A program made the position numbers and the translations under genes. The notes below the pieces were generated by a model. That model ran no database searches. It was not told where the DNA came from and was given only the letters and a program-made list of their open reading frames with translations. Below, in pieces: positions 50,803-58,569 of a DNA stretch of 64,000 bases; the stretch's first letter is position 1, and every line of letters starts with the position of its first letter. Source of the stretch: a bacterium UBP11_UBA4055 (GTDB lineage Bacteria > UBA4055). The stretch lies in NCBI GenBank assembly GCA_002382735.1, contig DFZN01000043.1:56874-120873 (forward strand), read 5' to 3'.

Positions 50803-51422
50803 ATCTCAGCCTTTACAGATCCGTTGCTTTTTTCGAATATCTCTTTTACGAAATCCTCTGAAAAACCCCTGTTTACCCTGACTTTGACATTAGGGCCTTC
50901 CTGACCGAAATCTTCAGACGATACCGATGCTTCATATTTGCTTAGAAGGCTCATAACCGTGCTCGTAATGTCGTATTTGTATGAAAATTTCGCGCAGTCA
51001 TATATCTCTACAGTTTCCTTTTCCGCCGACTCAATGACCGCTTTTGCCGCTTCGGTGTAAGCTTTGATCAGCCCTCCGGTGCCGAGGTTAGTTCCCCCGT
51101 AATACCGGGTAACGACAAGCAGCGCGTCAGTGACACCGCTACCCTCGAGCACCGCCAGTATCGGCCGTCCGGCAGTGCCGGACGGCTCGCCGTCGTCGGA
51201 GGAGCGGGTGACGCGCCTGTCACCTGTTCCCGCCGCATAGGCGAAGCAGTTGTGCGTCGCGTCGTAGTACTTTTTCCGCGCCGCATCGAGCAGGAGTTCG
51301 GCTTCATCCCGGCCGCTTATCCTGTAGAGCCTCCCGATAAACCTTGAACCTTTTATCTTATCGATCTCCTTTTCCGTGTATCCTTTTACGGTCGTATAAA
51401 GCTCTTTTTCCATATCAGTCAT
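50796..51422 (-). CDS. IMPACT/YigZ family protein (UPF0029)
   Basis: 208 residues from ATG 51422. The family core SDDGEPSGTAGRPILAVLEG followed by VTRYYGGTNLGTGGLIKAY is intact, plus the C-terminal DUF1949 domain. YigZ proteins have an RNA/ribosome-linked role that is poorly defined. Start choice: the frame stays open upstream to 51494, but MTDMEKELYTTVKGYTEKEI matches known family N-termini; ribosome sites do not decide. One copy of the 19-base inverted repeat lies 84 bases upstream. Confidence 0.9.
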   Translation of the reverse strand: MTDMEKELYTTVKGYTEKEIDKIKGSRFIGRLYRISGRDEAELLLDAARKKYYDATHNCFAYAAGTGDRRVTRSSDDGEPSGTAGRPILAVLEGSGVTDALLVVTRYYGGTNLGTGGLIKAYTEAAKAVIESAEKETVEIYDCAKFSYKYDITSTVMSLLSKYEASVSSEDFGQEGPNVKVRVNRGFSEDFVKEIFEKSNGSVKAEIC

Positions 51423-51505
51423 GGCTAAAAGCGCGGCAAATAACTTCCCGTGCATGGTTTTAGCCAATGTTAGCCTTCGTTTATTTTTTAACAAGAGTTC
51501 TTTAA

Positions 51506-51524
51506 AACCCTATGTGGCAATTTA
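51506..51524 (+). repeat. left copy of 19-base inverted repeat
   Basis: AACCCTATGTGGCAATTTA, a perfect reverse complement of 54996-55014. It stands between the YigZ start and the AT-rich gene pair. No target-site duplication is visible outside the two copies. The stretch 51423-51799 otherwise holds a promoter and no gene that I can support. Confidence 0.8.
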
Positions 51525-51629
51525 TCATTAATTTTCATGGAAGTAAAGAAATACCTCATAAATAATATAGTTACTAAAATTCGTATGGTACATTTCTGAG
51601 AATTGTATAATTTTCATTTGAGAAAATAC

Positions 51630-51658
51630 TTGACAAAATCATTTGTTTTTAGTAAACT
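51630..51658 (+). promoter_or_regulatory. promoter for the tandem secreted-protein pair
   Basis: TTGACA (51630-51635), 17-base spacer, TAAACT (51653-51658). The transcript would start near 51666 with a leader of ~135 bases before the gene at 51800. Predicted by eye; it lies inside the repeat-bracketed segment, so the segment carries its own promoter. Confidence 0.5.
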
Positions 51659-51799
51659 GTAAATTATAGTAATGTGAGGTAAGTTTTGAAGCGAGACGCA
51701 AAGTTTATCTTATTTTTTTCATTCTCAACCATATGTAGTTAGTGAATACAATAAGGATCTGTTTGATTGAAGTTAAATTATTAGGGATAAATCAAGGAA

Positions 51800-53329
51800 A
51801 TGAAAATAAAACTGATCATATTTATACCACTGATAACTGCACTAATTCTGATTGCTCAGAACGATATAATAATGTGGAGTAAAACTTTTGATGGAATATG
51901 CCATCAGGAAGATGTTGCCTATGATGTCGAGCTGACAAGTGATGGAGGATATGTTGTTGCGGGTGTTAAATGGGATCAGGCACCTTTTAGTCCTGATTGG
52001 ATATTTCCTCATATGTGGATTCTAAAATTAGATGCAAACGGTGATACTTTATGGACTACAACCTACTATCATAATATTGAGATCAGCGATCCGTTGTACA
52101 ACGACTACTATTTTCATTATGCTGAGGCTTATGATATTGAGCAAACAAGTGATGATGGGTTTGTAATATGTGGTTATGTTGAGATTGAATTACCTGATTC
52201 AACGCCTAATTATAGGGATGCAATGTGCATTCTAAAACTTGACAAATTTGGCGTTATTGAATGGAATAAAATTCATTATGAGGAACAGACCAATGTTGCA
52301 AAATCTATAAAACAGACAAGTGATGGCGGGTATATTGTAGCGGGCGAAATTAAATCCATAAACAGTAGCTCAAAAAGAATGGGGAAATTACTTAGATTAG
52401 ATGCTCTCGGAGATACATTATGGACAAAGAATTATTCTAGAGATGACAGTTTATCAATGTGGTTTGACAAACTGAGTCTAAGCTCAGATAGCAGTTTTGC
52501 CGTGACCGGTTCAAATACAATTATGTTCAAAAATGATGGTGAAGTTGTTTGGAATAAACAACATATACTTGGAGAGAGATTCTATGATATTAAAAAAACT
52601 GCCGATGACAATTTCATAGTCGCTGGATATGCATATATAGAAGTGATGAGTGCATTTGGAATTCAATTAATCAATTTTAATACATATGGAGACACACTTT
52701 GGACTAAAACAATTGATTCCGGCATTTATGATAAATCATGTTATGGTAAATCGGTAGAGATACTCCCAGATGAAAGCTATATACTTGGTACGGAGATATA
52801 CGAAGATAGTGATTTTATTGATTGGTGGATTATTAAAACTGATTCTTTTGGAGATACACTTTGGACAAAATGTTATGGATCTAACTCATTTGATTTTCTT
52901 AACTCAATAAAATACACAGCAGATGGAGGTTATATAGTCTGTGGAGATACTGAGGGTAGTTACGCCTCAGACAATAGTTCTGATTGGACTGATATGTGGG
53001 TTTTGAAGCTGGATCAGGACGGAAATTATACAGGTATTGAGAACAATGAGGAATTACTAATAACTGATTATAAGCTATTTCAGAATTACCCCAATCCGTT
53101 TAACAATCAGACATCAATAGGTTATATATTGCATAATATTAGTGAGGTGGAATTAATGGTTTTCAATTCCAAAGGGGAGTTCGTACAAAATCTGATTAAA
53201 GCAAAACAGGATAAAGGCAAGCAATCAGTTATATTTAACGCGAATAATCTGAACAGCGGTGTTTATTATTATAGGTTATCTGTTGACGGTATAACAAAAG
53301 AGACCAAGAAAATGTTGTATTTAAAATAA
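51800..53329 (+). CDS. secreted WTK-repeat protein with type IX tail (copy 1)
   Basis: 509 residues with signal peptide (ends LIAQN). About seven repeats follow of the form SDGGYVVAG ... LDANGDTLWTKTY, a beta-propeller-like repeat widely found in secreted proteins of FCB bacteria. The tail NYPNPFNNQTSIGYI ... ETKKMLYLK is the type IX/FlgD-like export domain. Codon use is far more AT-rich than in the flanking housekeeping genes. Its 5' part is nearly identical to the next gene. Likely a surface-displayed protein; ligand unknown. Confidence 0.8.
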   Translation: MKIKLIIFIPLITALILIAQNDIIMWSKTFDGICHQEDVAYDVELTSDGGYVVAGVKWDQAPFSPDWIFPHMWILKLDANGDTLWTTTYYHNIEISDPLYNDYYFHYAEAYDIEQTSDDGFVICGYVEIELPDSTPNYRDAMCILKLDKFGVIEWNKIHYEEQTNVAKSIKQTSDGGYIVAGEIKSINSSSKRMGKLLRLDALGDTLWTKNYSRDDSLSMWFDKLSLSSDSSFAVTGSNTIMFKNDGEVVWNKQHILGERFYDIKKTADDNFIVAGYAYIEVMSAFGIQLINFNTYGDTLWTKTIDSGIYDKSCYGKSVEILPDESYILGTEIYEDSDFIDWWIIKTDSFGDTLWTKCYGSNSFDFLNSIKYTADGGYIVCGDTEGSYASDNSSDWTDMWVLKLDQDGNYTGIENNEELLITDYKLFQNYPNPFNNQTSIGYILHNISEVELMVFNSKGEFVQNLIKAKQDKGKQSVIFNANNLNSGVYYYRLSVDGITKETKKMLYLK

Positions 53330-53355
53330 TTATATATAAAACAGGAGAAATTTAT

Positions 53356-54936
53356 ATGAAAACACGAATAATTATTTTTTTGACAATACTGATTTCTTTA
53401 ATTATGGCTGCACAAGAAGACATAATCACATGGAGTAAGACTTATGATGGTATATGCCATCAGGAAGATGTTGCCTATGATGTAGAACTGACAAGTGATG
53501 GAGGGTATGTTGTTGCGGGTGTTAAATGGGATCAGGCACCATTTAGTCCTGATTGGATATTTCCTCATATGTGGATTCTAAAATTAGATATAAATGGGGA
53601 TACTTTATGGACTACAACCTACTATCATAACATTGAGATCAGCGATCCGTTGTATAACGACTATTATTTAAAATATGCTGGAGCTTATGATATTGAGCAG
53701 ACAAGTGATGGCGGTTATGTATTATGCGGTTATGCAGATGTGGAATATCCTGATTCAGCCACAAATTATATAGAATCAATGTGTATCGTTAAATTAGACG
53801 AATCCGGTAATGTCTCATGGAATAAAATATATTTAGAGGGTTACAATAATGTGGCAAAGACAATAAAACAGACAGCTGACGGCGGGTATATAGTAGCTGG
53901 AACTGTGAAATTGAAAAATGATTCCAATAAATACGATATTTATGCTAAAATGATGAAAATAAATAGTATCGGTGATACTTTGTGGACGCAAAAGTATCAA
54001 GAAAGTGATGCATTCCCATTAACGGGGATCAAAGCAACAAATTTGTATAAAATTGACATTAATATTCAAAATGAGATTTTTGGTGTTGGCACTATGTATA
54101 ACGGAGTAAGTAGCAACGGGTGGATAATAAAAATTGATGAAAACGGAAATACATTGTGGAGTAAAGATTTTGGTGATATTGAAGGTGAAAGTTTTTATGA
54201 TTTGGATATTACAAAGGATGATAATTTAATTTTAGTAGGTAATCAGTATGTAAGAGATTTGAATGCAGTAGGTGTTTGGTTAAATAAAATTAGCTTTGAT
54301 GGAGATAAGCTTTGGACAAAAAATATTAATTCAGGGGTATATGGGAATTCATGTTATGGAAATTCAATTAAGCAAACTATGGATGACGGTTTCATTATCG
54401 GAGGAGAAATCAGTATAAATAGCCCAGAGATGTGGATTGTCAAAACAAATGATACGGGAGATACACTTTGGACAAAAAAATACGGAACAAATACTCAAGA
54501 TTATGCAAGTAGTATTGAACAAACTTTAGATAACGGGTACATCGTTTGTGGTCAAACTGAGGGCAGTTATGCCTCAGACAATAGTTCAGATTGGACTGAT
54601 ATGTGGGTTTTAAAGCTTGACCATGACGGAAATTATACGGGAATCGAGAATGATGAGGGATTATTGATAGATGATTATAAGCTGTGCCAAAATTTCCCGA
54701 ATCCGTTCAACAATCAGACGAATATTGAGTATGCAATAGAGAATATATCAGAAGTTGAAATAACTGTTTATAATTCTAACGGGCAATTGATTCAGAACTT
54801 GGTTAATGAGAAACAAGGAAAGGGGCAATATTCAATACAGTACAAAGCAGATAACCTGAATAGTGGAGTTTATTACTATAGATTGAAGATTAATGGAATA
54901 ACAAAAGAAACGAAAAAAATGTTGTATTTAAAATGA
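53356..54936 (+). CDS. secreted WTK-repeat protein with type IX tail (copy 2)
   Basis: 526 residues, paralogue of the gene before it (26-base gap, GGAGAAA before the ATG). Signal peptide, repeats such as TADGGYIVAG, NSIGDTLWTQKY and DNGYIVCGQTEGSYASDN, and the tail NFPNPFNNQTNIEYA ... KKMLYLK. About 210 bases near the 5' end match copy 1 with roughly a dozen differences by eye, while the middle diverges far more. A strong terminator follows at 54961. It is the last gene of the repeat-bracketed segment. Confidence 0.8.
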   Translation: MKTRIIIFLTILISLIMAAQEDIITWSKTYDGICHQEDVAYDVELTSDGGYVVAGVKWDQAPFSPDWIFPHMWILKLDINGDTLWTTTYYHNIEISDPLYNDYYLKYAGAYDIEQTSDGGYVLCGYADVEYPDSATNYIESMCIVKLDESGNVSWNKIYLEGYNNVAKTIKQTADGGYIVAGTVKLKNDSNKYDIYAKMMKINSIGDTLWTQKYQESDAFPLTGIKATNLYKIDINIQNEIFGVGTMYNGVSSNGWIIKIDENGNTLWSKDFGDIEGESFYDLDITKDDNLILVGNQYVRDLNAVGVWLNKISFDGDKLWTKNINSGVYGNSCYGNSIKQTMDDGFIIGGEISINSPEMWIVKTNDTGDTLWTKKYGTNTQDYASSIEQTLDNGYIVCGQTEGSYASDNSSDWTDMWVLKLDHDGNYTGIENDEGLLIDDYKLCQNFPNPFNNQTNIEYAIENISEVEITVYNSNGQLIQNLVNEKQGKGQYSIQYKADNLNSGVYYYRLKINGITKETKKMLYLK

Positions 54937-54960
54937 TCCTCAGCTATAAATATTAAAAAA

Positions 54961-54990
54961 AGAGAGGCGGTAAAAACCGCCTCTCTTTTT
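54961..54990 (+). terminator. Rho-independent terminator
   Basis: AGAGAGGCGG (54961-54970), 6-base loop, CCGCCTCTCT (54977-54986), then TTTT. A perfect 10-bp stem, 24 bases after the second paralogue's stop. Confidence 0.9.
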
Positions 54991-54995
54991 CGACT

Positions 54996-55014
54996 TAAAT
55001 TGCCACATAGGGTT
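54996..55014 (-). repeat. right copy of 19-base inverted repeat
   Basis: TAAATTGCCACATAGGGTT, the exact reverse complement of 51506-51524, 5 bases beyond the terminator's T-run and 52 bases past the end of punA (minus strand). The two copies bracket 3509 bp holding only the two paralogous secreted-protein genes. Confidence 0.8.
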
Positions 55015-55066
55015 CTATAATAAAAAATTCATGGAGGCTATCGCTGTGATATAAGAAAATCGGGGG

Positions 55067-55840
55067 CTAAAGTAAAGTTACGAACTCTTTCAAAAGGGAG
55101 ATGAAGCCCTCCTGCGACGACTTCCCGGCCTCGAGCACCTCGGTGTGCGAGAGAGGCCCGCCGGTCAATCCCGCGGCAAAGTTCGAGACGCGCGAGATGC
55201 ACGCAGCTTCGAGACCAAGTTCTTTCGCCCTTACCGTCTCGGGCACGGTGGACATGCCCACGGTGTCCGCTCCGAGAAGTCCGAGATATTTTATCTCCGC
55301 CTTCGTCTCGAAGCTGGGGCCGGTCATGTAGGCGTAACAGCCGTTCTCGATGCGGTTGTTAGTTCTTTGCGCCGCATTTTTCAGAAGTCTGTTCAGCTCT
55401 TTCGAATACGGCTCGGTTACCGGATCTTTATAACGAGGCGAGAACGGTGCAATGTATTTTTCCAGCGCCACCATCGTCCCCGGCCCGAAATTTTTATTTA
55501 TTCCGCCGGCCGCGTTCGTCAGAAGAAGCTTTTTCACTCCCAGTCCCGCCAGAATATCGACGGGAAAAACGACCTGATCATAGGTGTATCCTTCGTAATA
55601 ATGCACCCTTCCGGCAAGGATCATTATCTTTTTGCCTTTATAAGACCCTGTAGTTATAGTACCCTTATGACCCTTGACCGTCGATCTTGGATAATTCGGG
55701 ATGCCGGAAGTTTTAATATGCGTCGCACCATCCATTTCATCTTCGAGAAATGACAGTCCGCTGCCCAGCACGATCGCAATACTTATATTTTCGCTATCGA
55801 GATTGTCTTTGAGATATTTAACTGATTCTGCCGTCTTCAT
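55067..55840 (-). CDS. punA: purine nucleoside phosphorylase
   Basis: 257 residues. Phosphorolysis of purine nucleosides in salvage. Trimeric PNP motifs: IVLGSGLSFLEDEM, phosphate-binding KGHKGTITTG and GRVHYYEGY, TNAAGGINKNFGPG, and YMTGPSFETKAEIKYL with the purine-site Glu, followed by DTVGMSTVPETVRA. It is slightly short for the family (~270). GGCGGGTAAGA precedes the ATG. A pseudo-MTAP specificity cannot be excluded. Confidence 0.93.
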   Translation of the reverse strand: MKTAESVKYLKDNLDSENISIAIVLGSGLSFLEDEMDGATHIKTSGIPNYPRSTVKGHKGTITTGSYKGKKIMILAGRVHYYEGYTYDQVVFPVDILAGLGVKKLLLTNAAGGINKNFGPGTMVALEKYIAPFSPRYKDPVTEPYSKELNRLLKNAAQRTNNRIENGCYAYMTGPSFETKAEIKYLGLLGADTVGMSTVPETVRAKELGLEAACISRVSNFAAGLTGGPLSHTEVLEAGKSSQEGFISLLKEFVTLL

Positions 55841-55936
55841 TCTTACCCGCCTTTAATTTAATGCAAAATAAACAATTTTCTCCCCTGAACAAAATTAATT
55901 CTTTATATTACAAACTTTAAAATAACCGGAACAGCC

Positions 55937-56491
55937 ATGAGCGACGAAATAGTGAGAAGCAAAAAAGCGCTCCGCAGGGAAATAAAGGAGCTTAAGAAAG
56001 ATATAAGCCCTCAGGAAAGACAGAGGAGATCGGAGAACATAATGAAAAAGATCGAAGATCACCCGGTTTTCGCATCGGCGCGGACGGTTTTTATTTTCTG
56101 GTCGATGGATGACGAGGTCGATACGAGAGATTTTATCAAAAAGTGGGCTGACCGAAAAAAATTCATTCTTCCGGCTGTTAACGGCGACGAACTGCATTTG
56201 AAAGAATTTACCGGTATTCACAAGCTTGTTTCGGGAGAGATGTTCGAGATCCCCGAGCCTGAAGGAAAACCTTTTACTGACTATAACGATATCGACCTGG
56301 CAATTATTCCCGGAGTGGCTTTTGACAGTGACTACAACCGGCTCGGAAGGGGAAAGGCCTACTATGACAAGATACTTCACGGGCTGAAAGGAAAAGCCGA
56401 ACTTATCGGGATCTGCTATGACTTCCAGTTTGTTGATAAAGTACCTACAGAACCGCACGATGTAAAACTTGACGGAGTCATTTGTGGCTGA
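55937..56491 (+). CDS. 5-formyltetrahydrofolate cyclo-ligase
   Basis: 184 residues. Converts 5-formyl-THF to 5,10-methenyl-THF with ATP. Family motifs: an N-terminal SKKALRREIKELKKDIS and the substrate/ATP site IIPGVAFDSDYNRLGRGKAYYD, followed by LIGICYDFQFVDKVPTEPHD. The stop overlaps the next gene's GTG by 8 bases, so the two are co-translated. Confidence 0.93.
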   Translation: MSDEIVRSKKALRREIKELKKDISPQERQRRSENIMKKIEDHPVFASARTVFIFWSMDDEVDTRDFIKKWADRKKFILPAVNGDELHLKEFTGIHKLVSGEMFEIPEPEGKPFTDYNDIDLAIIPGVAFDSDYNRLGRGKAYYDKILHGLKGKAELIGICYDFQFVDKVPTEPHDVKLDGVICG

Positions 56492-57200
56492 GCACAGATT
56501 CATTGAATATTTAAGATCGATAGAGCCTTATGAATTCATTGAATTCGGGGCTAAGATGTTCGCGAACGAGTGCGCATCCAAAAAGGAATATCTTGTGTGG
56601 TGGAGCCACAAGGAGGATTTCGCCAATTTCGGTATAGGTCATTTTATCTGGTTCCCGGCCGGAAAGAAATTCCCGTTCATTGAGCAGTTCCCTGAGTTGA
56701 TCGGATTCTTCCTGGAAAAGAACGAGCCTGTGCCTCAAGTGATCAATATGTATAAACTTACCGGCCTTCCCTGGTCATGTAAGGCAGAGCTCGATTCCGA
56801 TCCGCGAAAAATTGATATCATTGACTGGCTGGCTTCCACAACGGGAATACAGGCCGCTTTCATTATCTTCAAGGCAATGGATTCTCTAAAAGAGATCGTA
56901 GAGAACAACCCCGAAGTTCTGTATATGCTCAACGAACTCTGCGAAACTTCACGCGGGAGATATGCCGTTGTCGATTATCTGAACTTCAAAGGAACCGGGC
57001 TCGATCCCAAGGAGCGTATCAGGGGCGAAGGCTGGGGGCTGCTTCAGGTCCTCGAAATACTCAAAAGACCCGATGTTGACAATTTCATCGACGCTGCGGC
57101 AGAAGTTTTGAAGCGCAGGGTCATCAACTACACTGATGAGCAGAACGACCTCAAGTTCATCGACGGCTGGCTGAAAAGACTGGAAACATACCGGTCCTAA
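56484..57200 (+). CDS. uncharacterised protein, GIGHFIWFP motif
   Basis: 238 residues from GTG 56484, which has GGAG 6 bases upstream; an earlier TTG at 56469 lacks one. No signal or membrane segment. Notable residues: EFGAKMFANECASKKEYLVW, NFGIGHFIWFPAGK, LPWSCKAELDSD and RIRGEGWGLLQVLEIL. The GIGHFIW segment with nearby acidic and Asn residues recalls lysozyme-like folds, but without a signal peptide the link is weak. Overlaps the formyl-THF ligase gene. Function unknown. Confidence 0.7.
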   Translation: MAEHRFIEYLRSIEPYEFIEFGAKMFANECASKKEYLVWWSHKEDFANFGIGHFIWFPAGKKFPFIEQFPELIGFFLEKNEPVPQVINMYKLTGLPWSCKAELDSDPRKIDIIDWLASTTGIQAAFIIFKAMDSLKEIVENNPEVLYMLNELCETSRGRYAVVDYLNFKGTGLDPKERIRGEGWGLLQVLEILKRPDVDNFIDAAAEVLKRRVINYTDEQNDLKFIDGWLKRLETYRS

Positions 57201-57270
57201 AGTAAATTTCCCGCTTGAATAATCGTCTCTGATTGTATATATTACGAAAAAGCTTATTCCGGAGGTTCGA

Positions 57271-58035
57271 ATGATAAACATAGCTCTGTGCGGGGGATAC
57301 GGGAAGATGGGACGCGCCATTACGGATTTTGCTGCTCAGTCCGATAATTTCAATATTTCCTACATCATAGAAACGCCTGAGAAATGCCTGCTCACCAACC
57401 TCGGACTGGGCATAATGCTGGCCGATGTCATAGACCACGCCGACATCGATGTGGTCGTTGATTTTACTTCACCCGTTTCGTGCCTCGAACATATGAAGAT
57501 CAGCGTGGAGAACTCAAAACCTTTCGTCACCGGAACAACGGGTTTTTCAGACGCCGAGACGGCCGAAATGAAAAAGATCGCAGAAAAAGGGCAGGTATTC
57601 TATTCGCCTAACTTTTCGCCGGGAGTTTTTATTTTGGGAAGGCTTCTGGGCACAATATCCGAACTTGCAAAGAACGATTACGACATTGAGATACTCGAGA
57701 TGCACCACAATCAGAAGGCCGACGCGCCGAGCGGGACCGCTTTAAAGCTTAAGGACATTCTGCTCGGATCGAACCCCGGCTACAGCGTCATTTACGGAAG
57801 GAAAGGCGTATCCGAACCGAGATCCCGCTCGGAGATAGCGATCCACACTCTCCGCGGAGGCGATGTGGTCGGCGATCACAAAGTGATCTTCGCCGGCAAC
57901 GGCGAAAGACTCGAGCTGACGCACAAGGCTGTATCGCGAAAAACTTTCGCGGCGGGCGTCTTCAAGGCTGTTGAATTTGTCGTGAAGCAGCAGGGCAACA
58001 GACTCTACGGTATGGAGGATATATTTGTAAAATGA
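57271..58035 (+). CDS. dapB: 4-hydroxy-tetrahydrodipicolinate reductase
   Basis: 254 residues. Lysine/meso-DAP pathway. NAD(P) motif INIALCGGYGKMGRAI, the TTGF-type FVTGTTGFSDAE, and the active-site HHNQKADAPSGTALKL. The C-terminal SRSEIAIHTLRGGDVVGDH is also typical. GGAGG lies upstream of the ATG. It overlaps the DUF1318 gene by 4 bases. A separate dap gene for the last step is not in the window; the decarboxylase at 5661 differs from classical LysA. Confidence 0.96.
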   Translation: MINIALCGGYGKMGRAITDFAAQSDNFNISYIIETPEKCLLTNLGLGIMLADVIDHADIDVVVDFTSPVSCLEHMKISVENSKPFVTGTTGFSDAETAEMKKIAEKGQVFYSPNFSPGVFILGRLLGTISELAKNDYDIEILEMHHNQKADAPSGTALKLKDILLGSNPGYSVIYGRKGVSEPRSRSEIAIHTLRGGDVVGDHKVIFAGNGERLELTHKAVSRKTFAAGVFKAVEFVVKQQGNRLYGMEDIFVK

Positions 58036-58568
58036 AACCGGTCTTAGCCTCCATACTCGTTCTGATCTTCGCGTCCTGTACCGTCAGGATACCGGACATA
58101 AGGATCACGGGCGAAAAAACCGCACTGGAGAATCAGGTCTTGGGCGACTATGCGAAGATCAAAGAAGACGCCTGGATGGTCGCGTCTGAAAGAGGCGCCG
58201 GGGATATTACCATTACCGCCGACAGGCGCGATGTGGTCGAGGCAGTAAGGGACAGGGAATTTTTAAAAGACGATGTGAACGAGCTTAAGATCAAGGGTTA
58301 TTTCGGCGAGAACCAGCAGGGACTTTTAGAGATCGTTGACCAAAGCGCCCTGGACCGCGCCGAAAATATTTTCAGGGAGAATGCGTTTTTAGTGATCGAG
58401 AGAGAGAACAGTGCGAGAAGCCTGATCATGCAGAGGATAATCGAGACCGATGTAAAATACAGTTCGGCGCCCGAGGAAGTATATGCTTCATTTTTTAATA
58501 TGAATCTGGCAGAATCGCCGAATAAGACCTATTACCGCAATAAAAAAGGCGAATGGGTAAAAAAATAG
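58032..58568 (+). CDS. DUF1318 lipoprotein
   Basis: 178 residues. N-terminal lipoprotein signal MKPVLASILVLIFASCTVR (lipobox Cys at 16). The segment IRITGEKTALENQVLGDY ... EDAWMVAS is the conserved core of DUF1318-type lipoproteins, whose role is unknown. ATGA overlap with dapB indicates translational coupling. It ends 1 base before the convergent PAS-kinase gene. Confidence 0.8.
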   Translation: MKPVLASILVLIFASCTVRIPDIRITGEKTALENQVLGDYAKIKEDAWMVASERGAGDITITADRRDVVEAVRDREFLKDDVNELKIKGYFGENQQGLLEIVDQSALDRAENIFRENAFLVIERENSARSLIMQRIIETDVKYSSAPEEVYASFFNMNLAESPNKTYYRNKKGEWVKK

Positions 58569-58569
58569 A

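Noticed and set aside
51800..54936. CRISPR-like or short tandem repeats
   Set aside because: The repeated words come from protein repeats (GDTLWTK, SDGGYIVAG) in coding frame, with no fixed spacing of identical repeats.
51506..55014. The bracketed segment as an insertion sequence
   Set aside because: No transposase frame and no target-site duplication; kept only as an inverted-repeat-bracketed segment of unknown mobility.
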